A stretch of DNA of 64,000 nt from Brachypodius melanocephalos (Eukaryota > Chordata > Aves > Passeriformes > Pycnonotidae): contig VZSR01003798.1 of assembly GCA_013398615.1 (NCBI GenBank), forward strand, positions 7,532,258 through 7,596,257, read 5' to 3'. The notes under the pieces were generated by a model, which saw only the letters and a program-made list of their open reading frames with translations, did no database searches and was not told where the DNA came from. Each line of letters begins with the position of its first letter. Position 1 is the first letter of the stretch. Positions 52,145-62,976 of this stretch are shown here, in pieces. The translations under genes and the position numbers were made by a program.

Positions 52145-54519
52145 CTCCTACTTTAAGCTATTAACAAGTATCAGAAGCAGATCCTGTGCTAAATTTTCAG
52201 TGCTATTGTCCAAGCCCTGTTCCCTACCTTACCTTCCCAGCAACAAGAAATGTCTACAGGAATGGGTAGGGCAGAGAAAGGGGTTGCAGTTCTGTGTGTC
52301 AAAACAACATTCCCTAGAAAACTCCAGGTTTCCTATTAAAAACACAGAACATTTAGGACAGCCAAAAGCTGTAAAAGTGACTTTCTACTAACAGCTGATG
52401 GAGCCATCTCAACTGCAGCAGTCAAACACAGGGTGAAAAGGAGTTCTCGTGGTATTCCAGGGGGGAGACAGGAAGCTGAGGGTAATGTAGTGGAAGTTTT
52501 CCTAACCTTCCTCTGGCCAGAGGTCCCAAGAGGACTACAGCAGAATAACAAGGCTGTTCTGAACAAAATCTTACCATCTAACAACAGTTTTTATTTAAAC
52601 GTCTGTGTTAATTTTGCAAGGGAAGGTACAAGCAGGAGTAATTTTGAATCCAAGTACTTCTGAACTGAAATATTTATTCTGGAAAGGCTAAATAATTTGG
52701 AGACAAATCTATGCTTCAAACAGTGCTTCCTATATGCTCTGTATGGATTCTACCAGCAGCACAGGTACCTATGGCAAGATGGGCTCATGTACCCACTTGG
52801 TCTTCCCTGACCTGCTTCATTAAAGGGAGAGAGAGAAATGCAAGGGCAGGATGGAAGTGTGACTCCCCAGCTGAGAGCCAGATGGCTGACCTGGTTATTG
52901 TCCTTGGCTGTTCACCTTCCCAGAGATGGGAATTTTCTGTACCCTTCTTCAGTTACCTATTTCACCAGGAAGAAGTTAAGGAGCACAGGAGCTGTTTTCC
53001 ACACACTTAACACAATGCCTCAAAAACAACAATTAAGAAAAAGGGAAGGAGGATAGGCAGGAGAAGGTATTAATTAAATCCAGACATTGAACTTGCTGTG
53101 GCCTTTTCTCACAAGACAACTGTAAATTAATCCTTGAATGAACATTCTTGACAAGCCATCTGTCCCCACACTTCCAAACACTTACTCAGCTGAGCTCTCT
53201 TTCCCAAAAAATAACCTCTAACCCAAAATAAAAATTTTATTAGTTGGGTAGCAACCAAAGTAAGAGAAAAATATGAGAGCAAATTTATACTTTTTTTTTA
53301 CTGGTACCTACATAAAAGTCTTTGCCAAAACATTTCCAACTCCAGTTTGGCAGGGCAGAAGGCTGAATGTGAAAGGTTCTTAATTCCTGGATAAAAGGTG
53401 TTGAGCACTCAGAAAATGGGTTCTTCAGTTATTGCAGTGAAGTGTCTCACCACTTTTATTGCACAAAGCAATAAAAAACTATAAATAGCTAATAAGAAGC
53501 CACATTATCTGCAAAAATAATTTGCACTACTTGCAGAAATAATGAGTAGTGACCTCAGATGTGCTTCTTGAACTTTCTGCTAATTAAATTCATGATAATC
53601 CTGGAAAGATTTGCCAAGATATTGTAATTCATGCCTAACAACTTCAGTACACTTACAAAAATATGTATAAGCCTCTGTATTATCAAGGCCCACATCTCTT
53701 CTCATTGAACTTGTTAGTCTTCCTAAGTATAGAAAGCAGCAATTGGAAATAAAGACCAAGCAAGGGCAAAGAGCCTTGAGGGTGAGTGTTCTCACCAAAA
53801 CACCTCTTCCCTAGGTAGTAGATATTACCAGGGAAAGCTTTTTCCCTCTCTTTGTCTAAAATTCAGAGATGCTGGAGCTCTAAGCAGCTCTTTGGCCTCC
53901 CTGATGGCAGAACAGGTGTATGAGGAAGCATTTCAAAGGATGATTCAGGAAAAACAGTAAGATGTAGCACAAAAATATTTATTTCACCACACTCACACAA
54001 GTTTTTACATCTTTGTATACAAAGGAGACTGGACTAAAAACTGTTTCCTTGAAAAACTAGTCCACAGGGTGAGGTTTACAGTGGGAAACTTATTGTGCTA
54101 GTCCATGCCCTATACCAAAGATAAAAAAATAAAGGGACAGAAAGCAGAGCATATTAACCTTGCTAAATAATCGAGTCACCACAGTAAAATCACAACCTGC
54201 ATTTAACTTCCTCACTCAGCAATTATTTTTACTTTTGTAATTATAGGCAATCCACAGTAATGTTTGACGTTCCTGCAGCAACCAGCGCCATAGATATCTC
54301 TTAAAATGGACACACCTTGGCACACAAAATCAGGTGCTGATTTCCCAATGTAATGCTGGGAGGCAAACCAGTCTTAGAAAAAAGCAACGTCCTTATGGCC
54401 TGTTAAGGCAAAGCTAATGAAAAGATTATTTACCCGTTAAAACCTCTCACCACAGGAAACCAAAAAACATTCAATTACAATTCAAAATGGTCATTTCATG
54501 TGCCTTTTAAAAACCGGCA
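52145..54519. other. Intergenic DNA between the IL16 and STARD5 3' ends
   Basis: About 2.4 kb with no coding match. AATAAA motifs occur on both strands (for example the pair at 53456 on minus and 53470 on plus), so longer 3' ends of either convergent gene are possible. Confidence 0.6.
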
Positions 54520-54538
54520 AGTAAAGTGCTCAATCCTC

Positions 54539-54548
54539 TTTATTTATT
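54539..54548 (-). terminator. STARD5: STARD5 poly(A) signal cluster
   Basis: On the minus strand two overlapping hexamers read AATAAATAAA, about 740 bases after the STARD5 stop. It is the best candidate end of the transcript; another AATAAA lies near 53456. Confidence 0.5.
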
Positions 54549-55289
54549 GCCTCTATATCAGTTCAATTTGTTTCATGACACCGTGAAACCACTGGCTTTG
54601 GTAGCAGAGAGGGGAAAGGGAGTGTGTCTATTTGCCAGCCCACACACCTGTGCATCGATTAGCACTGCTGGACCTTGACTTAAAAAAAGCACTTAAGGCA
54701 TATTTACCATCAACATTGATGTCTGCTGGAACAAGTGAAATCCTCTACATAATTCCATTTCTGGCTTTCACAATTTGCTGGCTGGACCCATTGAGGCATC
54801 TTAGCAGCTCTAGGAGTGCTGGCAGCAGGAGGGATACATCTTCTTTTGGGGGAGAAACGTTTTTCCACAGGAATCTACAGGGAGCTTCAGAGATCAAACA
54901 GAGCTGACCTGCACCTGGCTGTGGTGCTAAGTGGATTTTAGCAATGCCTCACCTCACAGACACTGACAAAGAGTGGGCAAGAACGGATCCAGCCTTTCTG
55001 TCTTCTCCCTGCACACAGTCACGACTGCTGCCTCCAGGATTCTTCCAGCCTCTGGTGTGGTATTTTTCTAATCATTAAAGTGAAGAATTTCATATTACAT
55101 AAGAATGCATTGCTCTGCATGGAGTCAGGTAGAAAATGCTGTTTTAAAATATACTCTGTTCATTGTTTCACGTCATCTTTTTTTCTGTCTTAGCAGATAG
55201 AAAAGCCCTGAGGCCAACTTTGTATTTTTGACCCACAAGCTGACAGGTTATTTCCTACCCTCAGCTGGTGACAGCAGCAACTCATCATG
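54549..55289 (-). other. STARD5: Probable STARD5 3' untranslated region
   Basis: Between the STARD5 stop and the poly(A) hexamers. No open frame of note; no structured RNA element was recognised. Confidence 0.5.
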
Positions 55290-55437
55290 TCATGCTTTTA
55301 ATGCCTTAACAGCTTTGGTCAGGTTGCTGTAAAATCCAGATATGCTAGATGGAAAAAAGGAATCCACCACTGTCTGGGGAAGATAGCCACCAAGATCCGT
55401 CTGAAAGAAAGTGAGGAGCTCAGTCCTGTTTGGCTCC
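55290..55437 (-). CDS. STARD5: STARD5 exon 6, C-terminal helix
   Basis: Reads GEPNRTELLTFFQTDLGGYL and PQTVVDSFFPSSISGFYSNL then TKAVKALKA and TGA at 55292-55290. It matches human TNLVTFFHTDLSGYLPQNV and DSFFPRSMTRFYANLQKAVK. It forms the last strand and the C-terminal helix that caps the lipid pocket. Confidence 0.95.
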
Positions 55438-58400
55438 CTGCAAAGACAATGAAAGTGATTTTATAGTCTGTGGTTTAAGGGCATTAAGAACTTTTCAGTG
55501 ACTCTTACTTGTATTAGAATAGATACTTCCAAAAGGTTTTCTTTTTTTAAACAAACAGACAAATTTCATTGAAGATAGCTACAAAACTAAAGTTTATCTA
55601 GGCCCTAATTAGCTACATGACTCTGTCTATAAATTATGGCAAATCAACCAGATACTCATTTACCAAAAATTAAGACCATACTTGTATGTTTTGCTGAATT
55701 TCTGAATTTCAAGAGGTCAGGGAGAATTGCACCATGATAACAGTTTCTATAACATTGAAAACTTCCCTCTAGGAAATGAAGATAAACTAATTCACTGCAC
55801 AAAAATGGGAACAAGAAGGGCACTCAGTCATAATGATTACTGGGAAGGCAGAAACATACCATTGCCAAGAGGTTACAGGTCACATGTGGCCACATACACA
55901 TAAACACACCATACAATGGATAAGGAGAGCTTTAGAATTTGTAACATTCAAAGAGATTGTTTCTTACCCTGGAACAGGTATGCAGAAACAGCCACAGGGG
56001 TAATTAAAACCTCTCACGAAATTTGGTTGAGGAGGACACAGCGGGTGTTCCACATTGGTGGCTGAAAGAAAAAGCATTGAAGGAAAGTGTCATTCTTCCA
56101 GAAGGCAGGAAAGAGCCCTTGGCACACAGAGCTCCAGATGGGAAGCAAACTCACTATTCAAAATGTATTTAAAAAGAACTGCAGTACAACCTTTACAGTG
56201 TGGGCCTGACGAGTGGTCAGAAAAGGCCATTAAAAGGAACCACTCTAGCCTTAGAATAGGGAAGTCAAAGTGTTGGATATAGAAGCAATTGTCACTGAGC
56301 TCTGAAGGAGGAAGCATCTTCCTCCTTGGACACTTTGACACAGTTTCATCCAGCCCATGTTGTGTGAGGGCACTGCTTTTCTTGAGAGGTCATTTGGGTC
56401 AGTTCCAAAAAATCTAAGTCACACAGATACGTCACTTGACTGCTGAAGAGCTGCACTCTAGCAAGTATATAAATTCCTGACAAGGCTTTTCTGAACTGGC
56501 TGGGAAAATGGGACACCTGAACAGTGGGGCAATAAAAGCTCAGACTTGTAACAGTTAAACAACAGAATGAAAGTGGAAAAAGAAATAAACATCCTTCAGT
56601 AGCAACCCCTTAAAATCAGCACTATTTGTTTTCATAAAGCCAATTGTTTTCACATACAGGAGTGGTACATTTATTCAATGGCTTCACTGAAACCTGTGCA
56701 GAAAATGTTAAAACAGGATTTAGCCTAAATGGGACTATTTTTAGAAAGTTCTGTAAACTCTTAAAACAACAAAAAATCGCCCTCAAAATACCCTAGAATT
56801 TAACAGTAAATTAAATACTCATTTAATCTCAAAAGCATAGCAAGGGAAAAAACCACAGGCCAGTCTTACCATTATCTGAGTGTTAAGGTGATTTATATAC
56901 TCTGGGAACAACAATGTAGAGAGATTATTATTTTCTTTTGATCAAGATCAGGTCAACAACTAGTGAACAGCTTGTTACGTAGTTTTAATTTTATGTTTAT
57001 TTCTGGTAGCTTTTATTTTATAATTTTTTCCAGCAGCTGTTGGTTATCTCCAACTGAAACATGAACCTGTTCAGAACACAAGTGCCTCACCAGCAGACTG
57101 CATTGTCCCATCTTCATATTGCTTCATTACTACTACATCCACAAATTCCCTGGGTGAAATAATCCTCATGCAAGCTGAAGGGGTTGTGGTTCTGCATATA
57201 GAGACAGTCTGGAAATCACAGAACAAAGTTATGTCAGTTGATCTTTTTAAAAGTACAGCAGAAAAATCCTTGTACTTTCTGGCACTCTTTCAGTTCTCAT
57301 TCTTTCTAAACTCCATCAAGGAGTTGTTCTACATCCTTTGTTAAACAAAACTCAAATCAGCACAGTCAAAAGGCACAACCATGATGAATCAAGGACAGGA
57401 AAAAAAAAAAGCAGAGTGATAAGGCATTGCTTCCATGTTCAGAGGGGACAGATACCACAAGGGATGCTGAAATGCAAATCTGGCACACCTGTGCACCCAG
57501 GACAGCAAAAACCTTTGTCGTCCCCAGGACGCTAGCATAGATAACTTGTCTCTATAGTATACACAGGATACAACTTGATAACTCAGTTTGTTACACTGCA
57601 CAAACACTAATGCTACCATCTGCATCCCTGATTGGCTCCCAAAACAGAAGTTTCTACAACATTGGTAAGTGCTGGCATGTCTGTGAATTTCAAGTGGCAG
57701 GCTGCAGCATTCCTAAAGTTGTCTATAATGAACACTAAATGCCTATAGGATTCCCTCAAGAAAACTAAACTTCCTGGAACTTCCACAAACATTTCTGGGA
57801 CCAGTTGTGTTCGTACCTGGCTGCCTCCAAGCACATACAACCACTTCAGATTGGGGATCCAAATCCAATGCCCTTTTAATTTTCCAACATGATTTTTAAA
57901 AAGACTATACAAGCATGGCAGTAGAAGCTGCTGCTCATACACAGCCCTGCTCATCTGTCTGCTCAAAGTGTAACATCTCAATTTAAATGATAGATGCAAA
58001 CCACTGGGTGCTGAGGCCAGCTAAAGGCAGGGTGTGATGAGCAGGGCAGTGTCACTGCTGCCATGGTGAAAGATGGGAACTGAATTGATGGCTGATGATG
58101 TAAATGCTTCACTGCTTAGCTAAGTCTACGTACTTTCTAAACCTCCTCTTCCCTCACACTGAGCTTGCTAAAAGCAATCATGCTTAGCTTGATTTGCAGC
58201 ATTAACAATAATGTTGTGCAAGAATCTTTAATGTTATATATTTAATGTTATACATATATATGGTATATATTTATATACATATACATAACACGTATATGTT
58301 CTATACATATACCTGTTATACATTTGCATATTTTAAGTACATAGTATTTAGCCAATGAATGATTTTCCTTTCCTTTCAGAAAAATAAGCTATTATCCATC

Positions 58401-59129
58401 TACATATATATGTTAATAAAATGTATAAAATTTATGGAAAAGGATAAAGAAAAGAAAAAAAAAAAGAACCAAAGGAAAAAAGGTTTCTTATCCCAGCATC
58501 GTTCAGCTGATCCAGCCAGAAACACGGTACACCTTAAGATTCACTACTTCCCCGTACGTAACATCGGCTGTCTCATAAGGCCCAACGCTGCATAAATCTC
58601 ACCGGAACAATTTTTAAGGAACTTACATCGCTGACGGTTTCGATGACCTCGAAGTCCTTCACGTTTTGGTCCCACTTGGTCCTGAGCCCGCCGGCCACCG
58701 GCTTTATGCACTCCCAGATCTTCTGCGGGCTGGCGGGCAGGATGCCCTCCCCTTTGTACCTGCGGGGCACGAAACGAAACCGACCCGCGCTGCTCAACCC
58801 TGCCTGGCCCCGGCAGCCGCGGCAGCACGGCGGGCAGGACCCCGCGGCCCGGGAACGAGCCGTACTCACAGGTTGCCAGCGAACTCCGACGAGGGTCTCC
58901 AGGACACCGCGACCTCACCCTGCGGGACGGGAAGCGTTCAGCCCCCGGACCGGCTCCCGCCCGTCCCCGCCACAGCCCCTGACCAGCGTGCTGCGGCAGC
59001 CCCCTTGACCCACCGTGCTGAGGCAGCCCCCTGACCCACCGTGCTGCGGCAGCCCCGCCAGCCCTCAGGGTCCCGCCGGTAGAGCTGCAGCTTCTCCGCC
59101 GCCGCCTCAGCACGCTCCGTGCAGTCCAT
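55290..59129 (-). CDS. STARD5: StAR-related lipid transfer protein 5 (gene span)
   Basis: Six coding exons give 633 bases, 210 residues plus stop, against 213 in human. The protein is essentially one START domain, a helix-grip fold with a hydrophobic pocket. STARD5 is a soluble cytosolic carrier reported to bind sterols and bile acids and to respond to ER stress. All exon phases match. Landmarks in order: LQLYRRDPEGW, VSWRPSSEFAGNL, YKGEGIL, IWECIKPVAGGLRTKWD, TPSACMRIISPREFVDVV, PCGCFC, GGYLPQTVVDSFFP. The start ATG at 59129 lies in a CpG-rich island; the N-terminus is a few residues shorter than human. STARD5 points towards IL16 and away from the TMC3 tail exon, which lies 1 kb upstream on the same strand. 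Confidence 0.95.
55968..56061 (-). CDS. STARD5: STARD5 exon 5
   Basis: Reads ATNVEHPLCPPQPNFVRGFN and YPCGCFCIPVPG, against human ATHVEHPLCPPKPGFVRGFN and HPCGCFCEPLPG. Acceptor CTTTCAG; ends GG/GTAAGA, a split glycine. Confidence 0.95.
57091..57208 (-). CDS. STARD5: STARD5 exon 4
   Basis: Acceptor TGATTTCCAG. Reads TVSICRTTTPSACMRIIS and PREFVDVVVMKQYEDGTMQS, aligned with human TLCVSRTSTPSAAMKLIS and PRDFVDLVLVKRYEDGTISS. Ends with one base before GTGAGG. Confidence 0.95.
57209..58626 (-). other. STARD5: STARD5 intron 3
   Basis: 1.4 kb intron with an AT-rich simple-sequence block at 58228-58332 and A-runs near 58450. No other feature recognised. Confidence 0.85.
58228..58332. repeat. TA-rich simple sequence
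   Basis: About 100 bases made almost wholly of TATA/CATATA variants with repeated ATACATATA and TTTAATGTTATA units; a degenerate AT microsatellite able to form hairpins. Confidence 0.8.
58627..58759 (-). CDS. STARD5: STARD5 exon 3
   Basis: One base finishes leucine, then YKGEGILPASPQKIWECIK and PVAGGLRTKWDQNVKDFEVI, ending VSD/GTAAGT. It aligns with human YRGEGIVYGTLEEVWDCVK and PAVGGLRVKWDENVTGFEII. Confidence 0.95.
58870..58919 (-). CDS. STARD5: STARD5 exon 2
   Basis: Short 50-base exon: GEVAVSWRPSSEFAGNL with the last leucine codon split (CT/GTGAGT). Acceptor CCCGCAG. Matches human NGVSVSWRPSVEFPGNL. Confidence 0.93.
58979..59057 (-). repeat. Three 26-base tandem copies spanning the exon 1 donor
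   Basis: On the + strand a unit of the form TGACCCACCGTGCTGCGGCAGCCCC occurs three times, with GACC at 58981, 59007 and 59033. The copy nearest the gene start overlaps the end of STARD5 exon 1 and its splice donor. The middle copy keeps the same donor; the far copy has lost it (CAGCG instead of CACCG). Confidence 0.85.
59040..59129 (-). CDS. STARD5: STARD5 exon 1
   Basis: 30 codons: MDCTERAEAAAEKLQLYRRD then PEGWRGCRST, phase 0, donor ACG/GTGGGT. It aligns with human AVAEKMLQYRRDTAGWKICR. The ATG was chosen because it is the only in-frame one close to the start of the START-domain similarity; the frame upstream is open, GC-rich and without a match. Confidence 0.92.
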
Positions 59130-60174
59130 GGCGTGCAGGCGGAGCCGCTGTGGCGCCGCTTTCAGCGCCCGCGCCGCGCCGCCCCTGGGCCGATGGCAGC
59201 ACCGCCCCTCACCTGAGGGTGACGCCGGCCCGGCCCGGCCTGGCCGCGCCTCACGGGACAGCGAACGCGGGGCTGAGGACGGGCAGAGCCCGGGCAGCGG
59301 GGATGGCACTGCCGGGATGTGGAAACGCGTGTGGGATGGGAGGCGGAGCGGTGCTTCATCAGAGCTGGGGCCGCCCCGCGCTCGTCACTGCTGTAATCCC
59401 AATCTCACGGGAGAAACAAGCGGAAAACCAACCAACAATCTTCAGTATCTAAAGGAAGTGCGAAATTGCAGTGGTTTTGGGAAAACGGGATGGAATTTAG
59501 GAACTAGGAGTAACCAAGTGAATCTTTTAAAGGCCACGGATGGAAAGTTTACCACTGAGAATCTTGACAGGCTGGTCTGAGGCTCACCAGAAAATTAATA
59601 GAGGATCTAGGATTTAATTTAGACATCTCACTCGCATTGTCAAATAACTCCCCTGCCCATGTGATACACTCTAAAGAAACGCACAATTCTCTCTAGTTAA
59701 CAGTTTTTCCTAATTTGTTTGGGCCACAGCATTTTCAAACAAGGCACATTAAGATCTACTCTAAGTACCAACTCCGTTTGCTGATTCCCTGCTGAATTTA
59801 CTCAGGAAGAATCTTCAGCTCTGACTGTAGCAGATAAAAAGAGCCTCATCTGATGTATTTTTGTACTGGTTTAATTGAAGTGCCCCAAGTACATGGCTTT
59901 TGATTTTCCAGCAGGCAGAGATTTTGGGTTTTGACAGCATAACAGTAAGGAATAAATTGGAATGGCCTTCTTTTCTAAGATTTGTGACACATCGGTTGCG
60001 ATATCAAAGCAAGGTACAATAAAGAGTAAAACAAAAGGCTTTCCCCACCTCGAATGGCTGCATACACAATTCTTACAAAAACTATGTCCCAGTTACTCTG
60101 ATAGACCTCAAATAGCAAGTAAAGTACAACTGCACGTACACTGGCTCAAAACACAACAAGGCTGGGGCACTTTC
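59130..60174. other. STARD5 promoter side and TMC3 3' region
   Basis: One kilobase. The left part is CpG-rich promoter DNA of STARD5; the right part holds the 3' untranslated region of TMC3. No further coding sequence recognised. Confidence 0.65.
59870..59875 (-). terminator. TMC3: Possible TMC3 poly(A) signal (ATTAAA)
   Basis: The common variant hexamer ATTAAA lies on the minus strand about 300 bases after the TMC3 stop. No AATAAA was noticed on that strand between the two, so this is the best candidate, with modest support. Confidence 0.35.
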
Positions 60175-61015
60175 TCAGACATTTGAGCACACCAGTTCAC
60201 TAGGCTCAGACATACTTAGATCAACACAGTTTTTAGATTTCTTCTTGGGGAGTTTTGCCCCAGCTTTTGGATACTTGTCCTTGGTATGAATGACCTGGAT
60301 GTACTGGTCATTGCTGCTGTTCTGCGGATCACTGCTGGATGCAATGGAAATGGAATCAGACTCTGTTAGAGATTGCTCCAGCTTTTGCTTTGATTTTGGT
60401 TTCCCACGTGGCTCAGGGTAGTTCAGGTGTACTTTCTTGTAAGCATATGGAGGCCTGTCCAGGTCCAGCTCAAAACCATCATCCCAGGATTTGTAATGCA
60501 CTCTGGCTAGATCTTTGCTCATTAGAATGTGGCCATCAGCACGATCCCCAATGTAAAACCATGGTGCTGGGCGAAGGTCAGACAGTGAGCGAGGGCGATG
60601 GGATCTGTTCATGAATTCTCTCTCAAGTTCTTCTTCGTCCTCCTCATCTTCACTGAGATGAGGGGAATACATCTGGTGTGGTGTTCGAACCACGTATCTT
60701 CTGACATGGCGTGGATACAACTCAATAATGTCTCCTGATTCCTCCTTTCTGAAATGCCTTTGGAGTCGGGAGGTGGAACGGAGTGATTTTTTGCGGGACT
60801 CATTTTCATTAACCAGGAAGTATCTGGTAGCATATGGTCTACATCCCAAAAATACAGGAGCCCCTGCCCCAAGGGCATCCGAATTTACCTGCCGAATGGC
60901 TTTTCTGAAGAGAGGGTCAGAATGAACATCTTCAGTGTGCTTTTTGAAAGTCACTGGTGTGCAGGGCTTTGTTTTGCACAGCTCACTTGCACTCCTGTGA
61001 ACAACACTTGGGTAT
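60175..61015 (-). CDS. TMC3: TMC3 last exon, cytoplasmic tail
   Basis: Acceptor CTTCTAAAG; one base finishes an arginine, then YPSVVHRSASELC, FLGCRPYATRYFLVNENE, DIIELYPRHVRRYVVRTP, an acidic run (LSEDEEDEEELERE), APWFYIGDRADGHILMSKDL and LNYPEPRGKPKSKQK, a serine-rich stretch, and a basic stretch before the end ...SELVCSNV and TGA at 60177-60175. 280 codons including stop. No membrane segment is present, consistent with an intracellular tail. The large size and low complexity suggest disorder. Confidence 0.9.
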
Positions 61016-62976
61016 CTTTAGAAGGAAGAAAGAAATAGGAAATATTGATATGCACACTTATCAATTAATGGAACTGAAACATATAAAAGAATTCACTGCT
61101 CTGGTAGTCAAATACTAGGTTGAAAAGGTGGAGATTATCATACCTCCACTGTTCCAAGTTTTTAGAACCATTTTTAAAAACATACTCTAGAAATTAGGAG
61201 ATATATTTGTTATTCTCTAGGAAAACGTAACACAATTGTCCTCTCAAGTTATATTCCCTTTTTGTTTTCTTCTTGTTCTGAGAATTGTTCTTTATCCACT
61301 TGGAAAAAACCTGACAGATAGTTTAAAGCATCCATCTACTGATATTCCAGACTGATTGCTTTATAACTAAAGCTGCACAGACATTCTGCAGAGAGTTACT
61401 TCACTCTGTATTTGTTTTGTCCGTGGAGATGGTATCCTGCACAAACTCTTTTAGTTATGTGCCTGAGGGCAAGTCTAGTATTTACCTTTGCTTGAGCTGT
61501 GTGTAAACTCCATCAGCTACATCATTTCAAAGGGTTTACAATCCCATCTCTGTTAAGGGAGAGTTAAGGATGTGGTGTCACCAGCGACATCAATAGTACC
61601 CATGAATGAATCTGCTTTTGAAAAATTCCTCCTCTCTCCATATGCTTTAAAAGATTCCTCTGTTGTCTTACCGATCCAGACAGTCTGAAAGCACTGCTCT
61701 TTTGTAAATAAACAGGTATGGCATGGAGCTGCTGGAATAAATACCATTTCAAAATCAAAGTAGTCTTACCTGTTTGTGATATGATAATTTCTTGGTTTCT
61801 GTACACTTGACACAGAGGGAGCTGGTGTTAAAGAGGTTGAAGTTGTGGGAGTTGCGTTGGCAGGTCTCACATCAGTCGATGGCACAGCTTGGGGCACAGA
61901 CTGGGAAATGGTTTGTATTCTGGTGCCTTTGCTCATAGGAGATTCAAAGTTCAAGACACTGCCATTCTTTCGGGGTGTTGAGGATCGAACAGAAGACTCT
62001 TGGCTGATATCAGTTTCTTGCTCTGGTCTTTTGTCATTAGCATCCAGATTTTGGATTCTGGCTAGAAAACAGAAATTATTATAGGAACTTTCCAGGTCTC
62101 TACATTGGGAAACTGCTATGTAAATTCAGTGGCTTGAATTTCCCCTTCAGTCAGGGATCCAAGGCCAACAGAACCTCTTGTGTTCAGAAGAGAGAAACTG
62201 GCAGACATGGTGATAAAGGGGTGTAGATCTTCATACTACAGTACACAGCAGATGGAGTACTGGGGACACAGGAAAAACACTGTATGTTGCACTGTAGGAT
62301 TCCAAAATGGGCAACAAGCCAATTTTTCTTCTGCCTACTAGCCTCTGAACTGCATGTAAAGTCTGAGATTATTTGAATCGTCAAAGATGCATCCCAGGTT
62401 CTTCCCTCTTGGTGATAAAAGCAGGAAAATACCCACTCCAAAGACTCCAGGTGAACTCAGGTTTAACCTACGCACCATGTCTTTCAGTGTTCCCAAGATT
62501 AAGTCAAACTTAGCTCAGAAATTATCTAAAAGGAGGATTCTAGAGGAAATACAGTGTTAAAAATATAGTTGTACTTCCCTATATGTATGAGAAATCAAAA
62601 TGAGTTTACATCCAAATGCCTTATTAATAGTGGCATTTCTAAAGGTCACTAACTTACCTACTGCCATCTGAACCACCTTTTTCTTATCTTCAGTTCTTTC
62701 CTAAAATACATTCAGAAGAATGAGAATCTGTAAATTACTATGGATTAGAGAGTAAATCCCCTGCTTTGTAAGGATGAAAAACAGAGGATTTGTTTTATGT
62801 TGTGAAACACTAGAAGTGACTTTAGAGATTTAATTAGGCTCCTACTTTACTGAAGCCTCCCCAAATTACATGTAAAAATGCTTTTCACCATACTTACTGT
62901 TTGTATCTTCATTCTCAGTTGATTGTTGGTGAATTTTAATGATCTTGCAATACTTTGTAGGTAGTAGATTAGCATG
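60175..62976 (-). CDS. TMC3: Transmembrane channel-like protein 3, C-terminal part (partial gene)
   Basis: The last four coding exons of TMC3, phases consistent throughout. TMC proteins are multi-pass membrane proteins related to the TMEM16 fold; TMC1 and TMC2 form hair-cell mechanotransduction channels, while the role of TMC3 is poorly known. The window holds the end of the last membrane segment (MLIYYLQSIARS) and a long cytoplasmic tail rich in serine, charged residues and acidic runs. The TMC signature and earlier membrane segments lie beyond the right edge. The identity rests on the TMC-type LIYYLQSxxRS motif, on the long tail and on synteny next to STARD5. The tail ends CSNV, a possible PDZ ligand. 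Confidence 0.88.
61770..62061 (-). CDS. TMC3: TMC3 exon, serine/threonine-rich tail
   Basis: Acceptor TTTTCTAG. Two bases finish alanine, then RIQNLDANDKRPEQETDISQ, SSVRSSTPRKNGSVLNF and a run rich in T, S, P and A (ATPTTSTSLTPAPSVSS), ending NYHITN plus AG of a split arginine before GTAAGA. Disordered tail. Confidence 0.88.
62658..62700 (-). CDS. TMC3: TMC3 small exon (KKKVVQMAV)
   Basis: 43 bases: ERTEDKKKVVQMAV plus one base of alanine. Acceptor ATTTTAG, donor GTAAGT. Phases fit both neighbours. It continues the helix after the last membrane segment. Confidence 0.85.
62898..62976 (-). CDS. TMC3: TMC3 exon, end of last membrane segment
   Basis: Acceptor CACTTCTAG; one base finishes a codon, then MLIYYLQSIARSLKFTNN and QLRMKIQT, donor ACA/GTAAGT, phase 0. 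It resembles the LIYYLQSVSRSL segment of TMC1, which follows the last membrane span. Confidence 0.88.

Larger units (their letters stand above)
58660..59400. promoter_or_regulatory. STARD5: CpG-rich island at the STARD5 start
   Basis: Very GC-rich with many CG dinucleotides, sharply different from the AT-rich DNA on either side, and covering STARD5 exons 1-3 and about 270 bases before the ATG. No TATA box was seen. It is the expected housekeeping-type promoter. A start site for a + strand transcript from the same island is possible but unsupported. Confidence 0.75.

Noticed and set aside
59119..59580. 153-codon + strand frame at the CpG island
   Set aside because: Antisense to the STARD5 start, proline/arginine-rich because of composition, and no homology seen.
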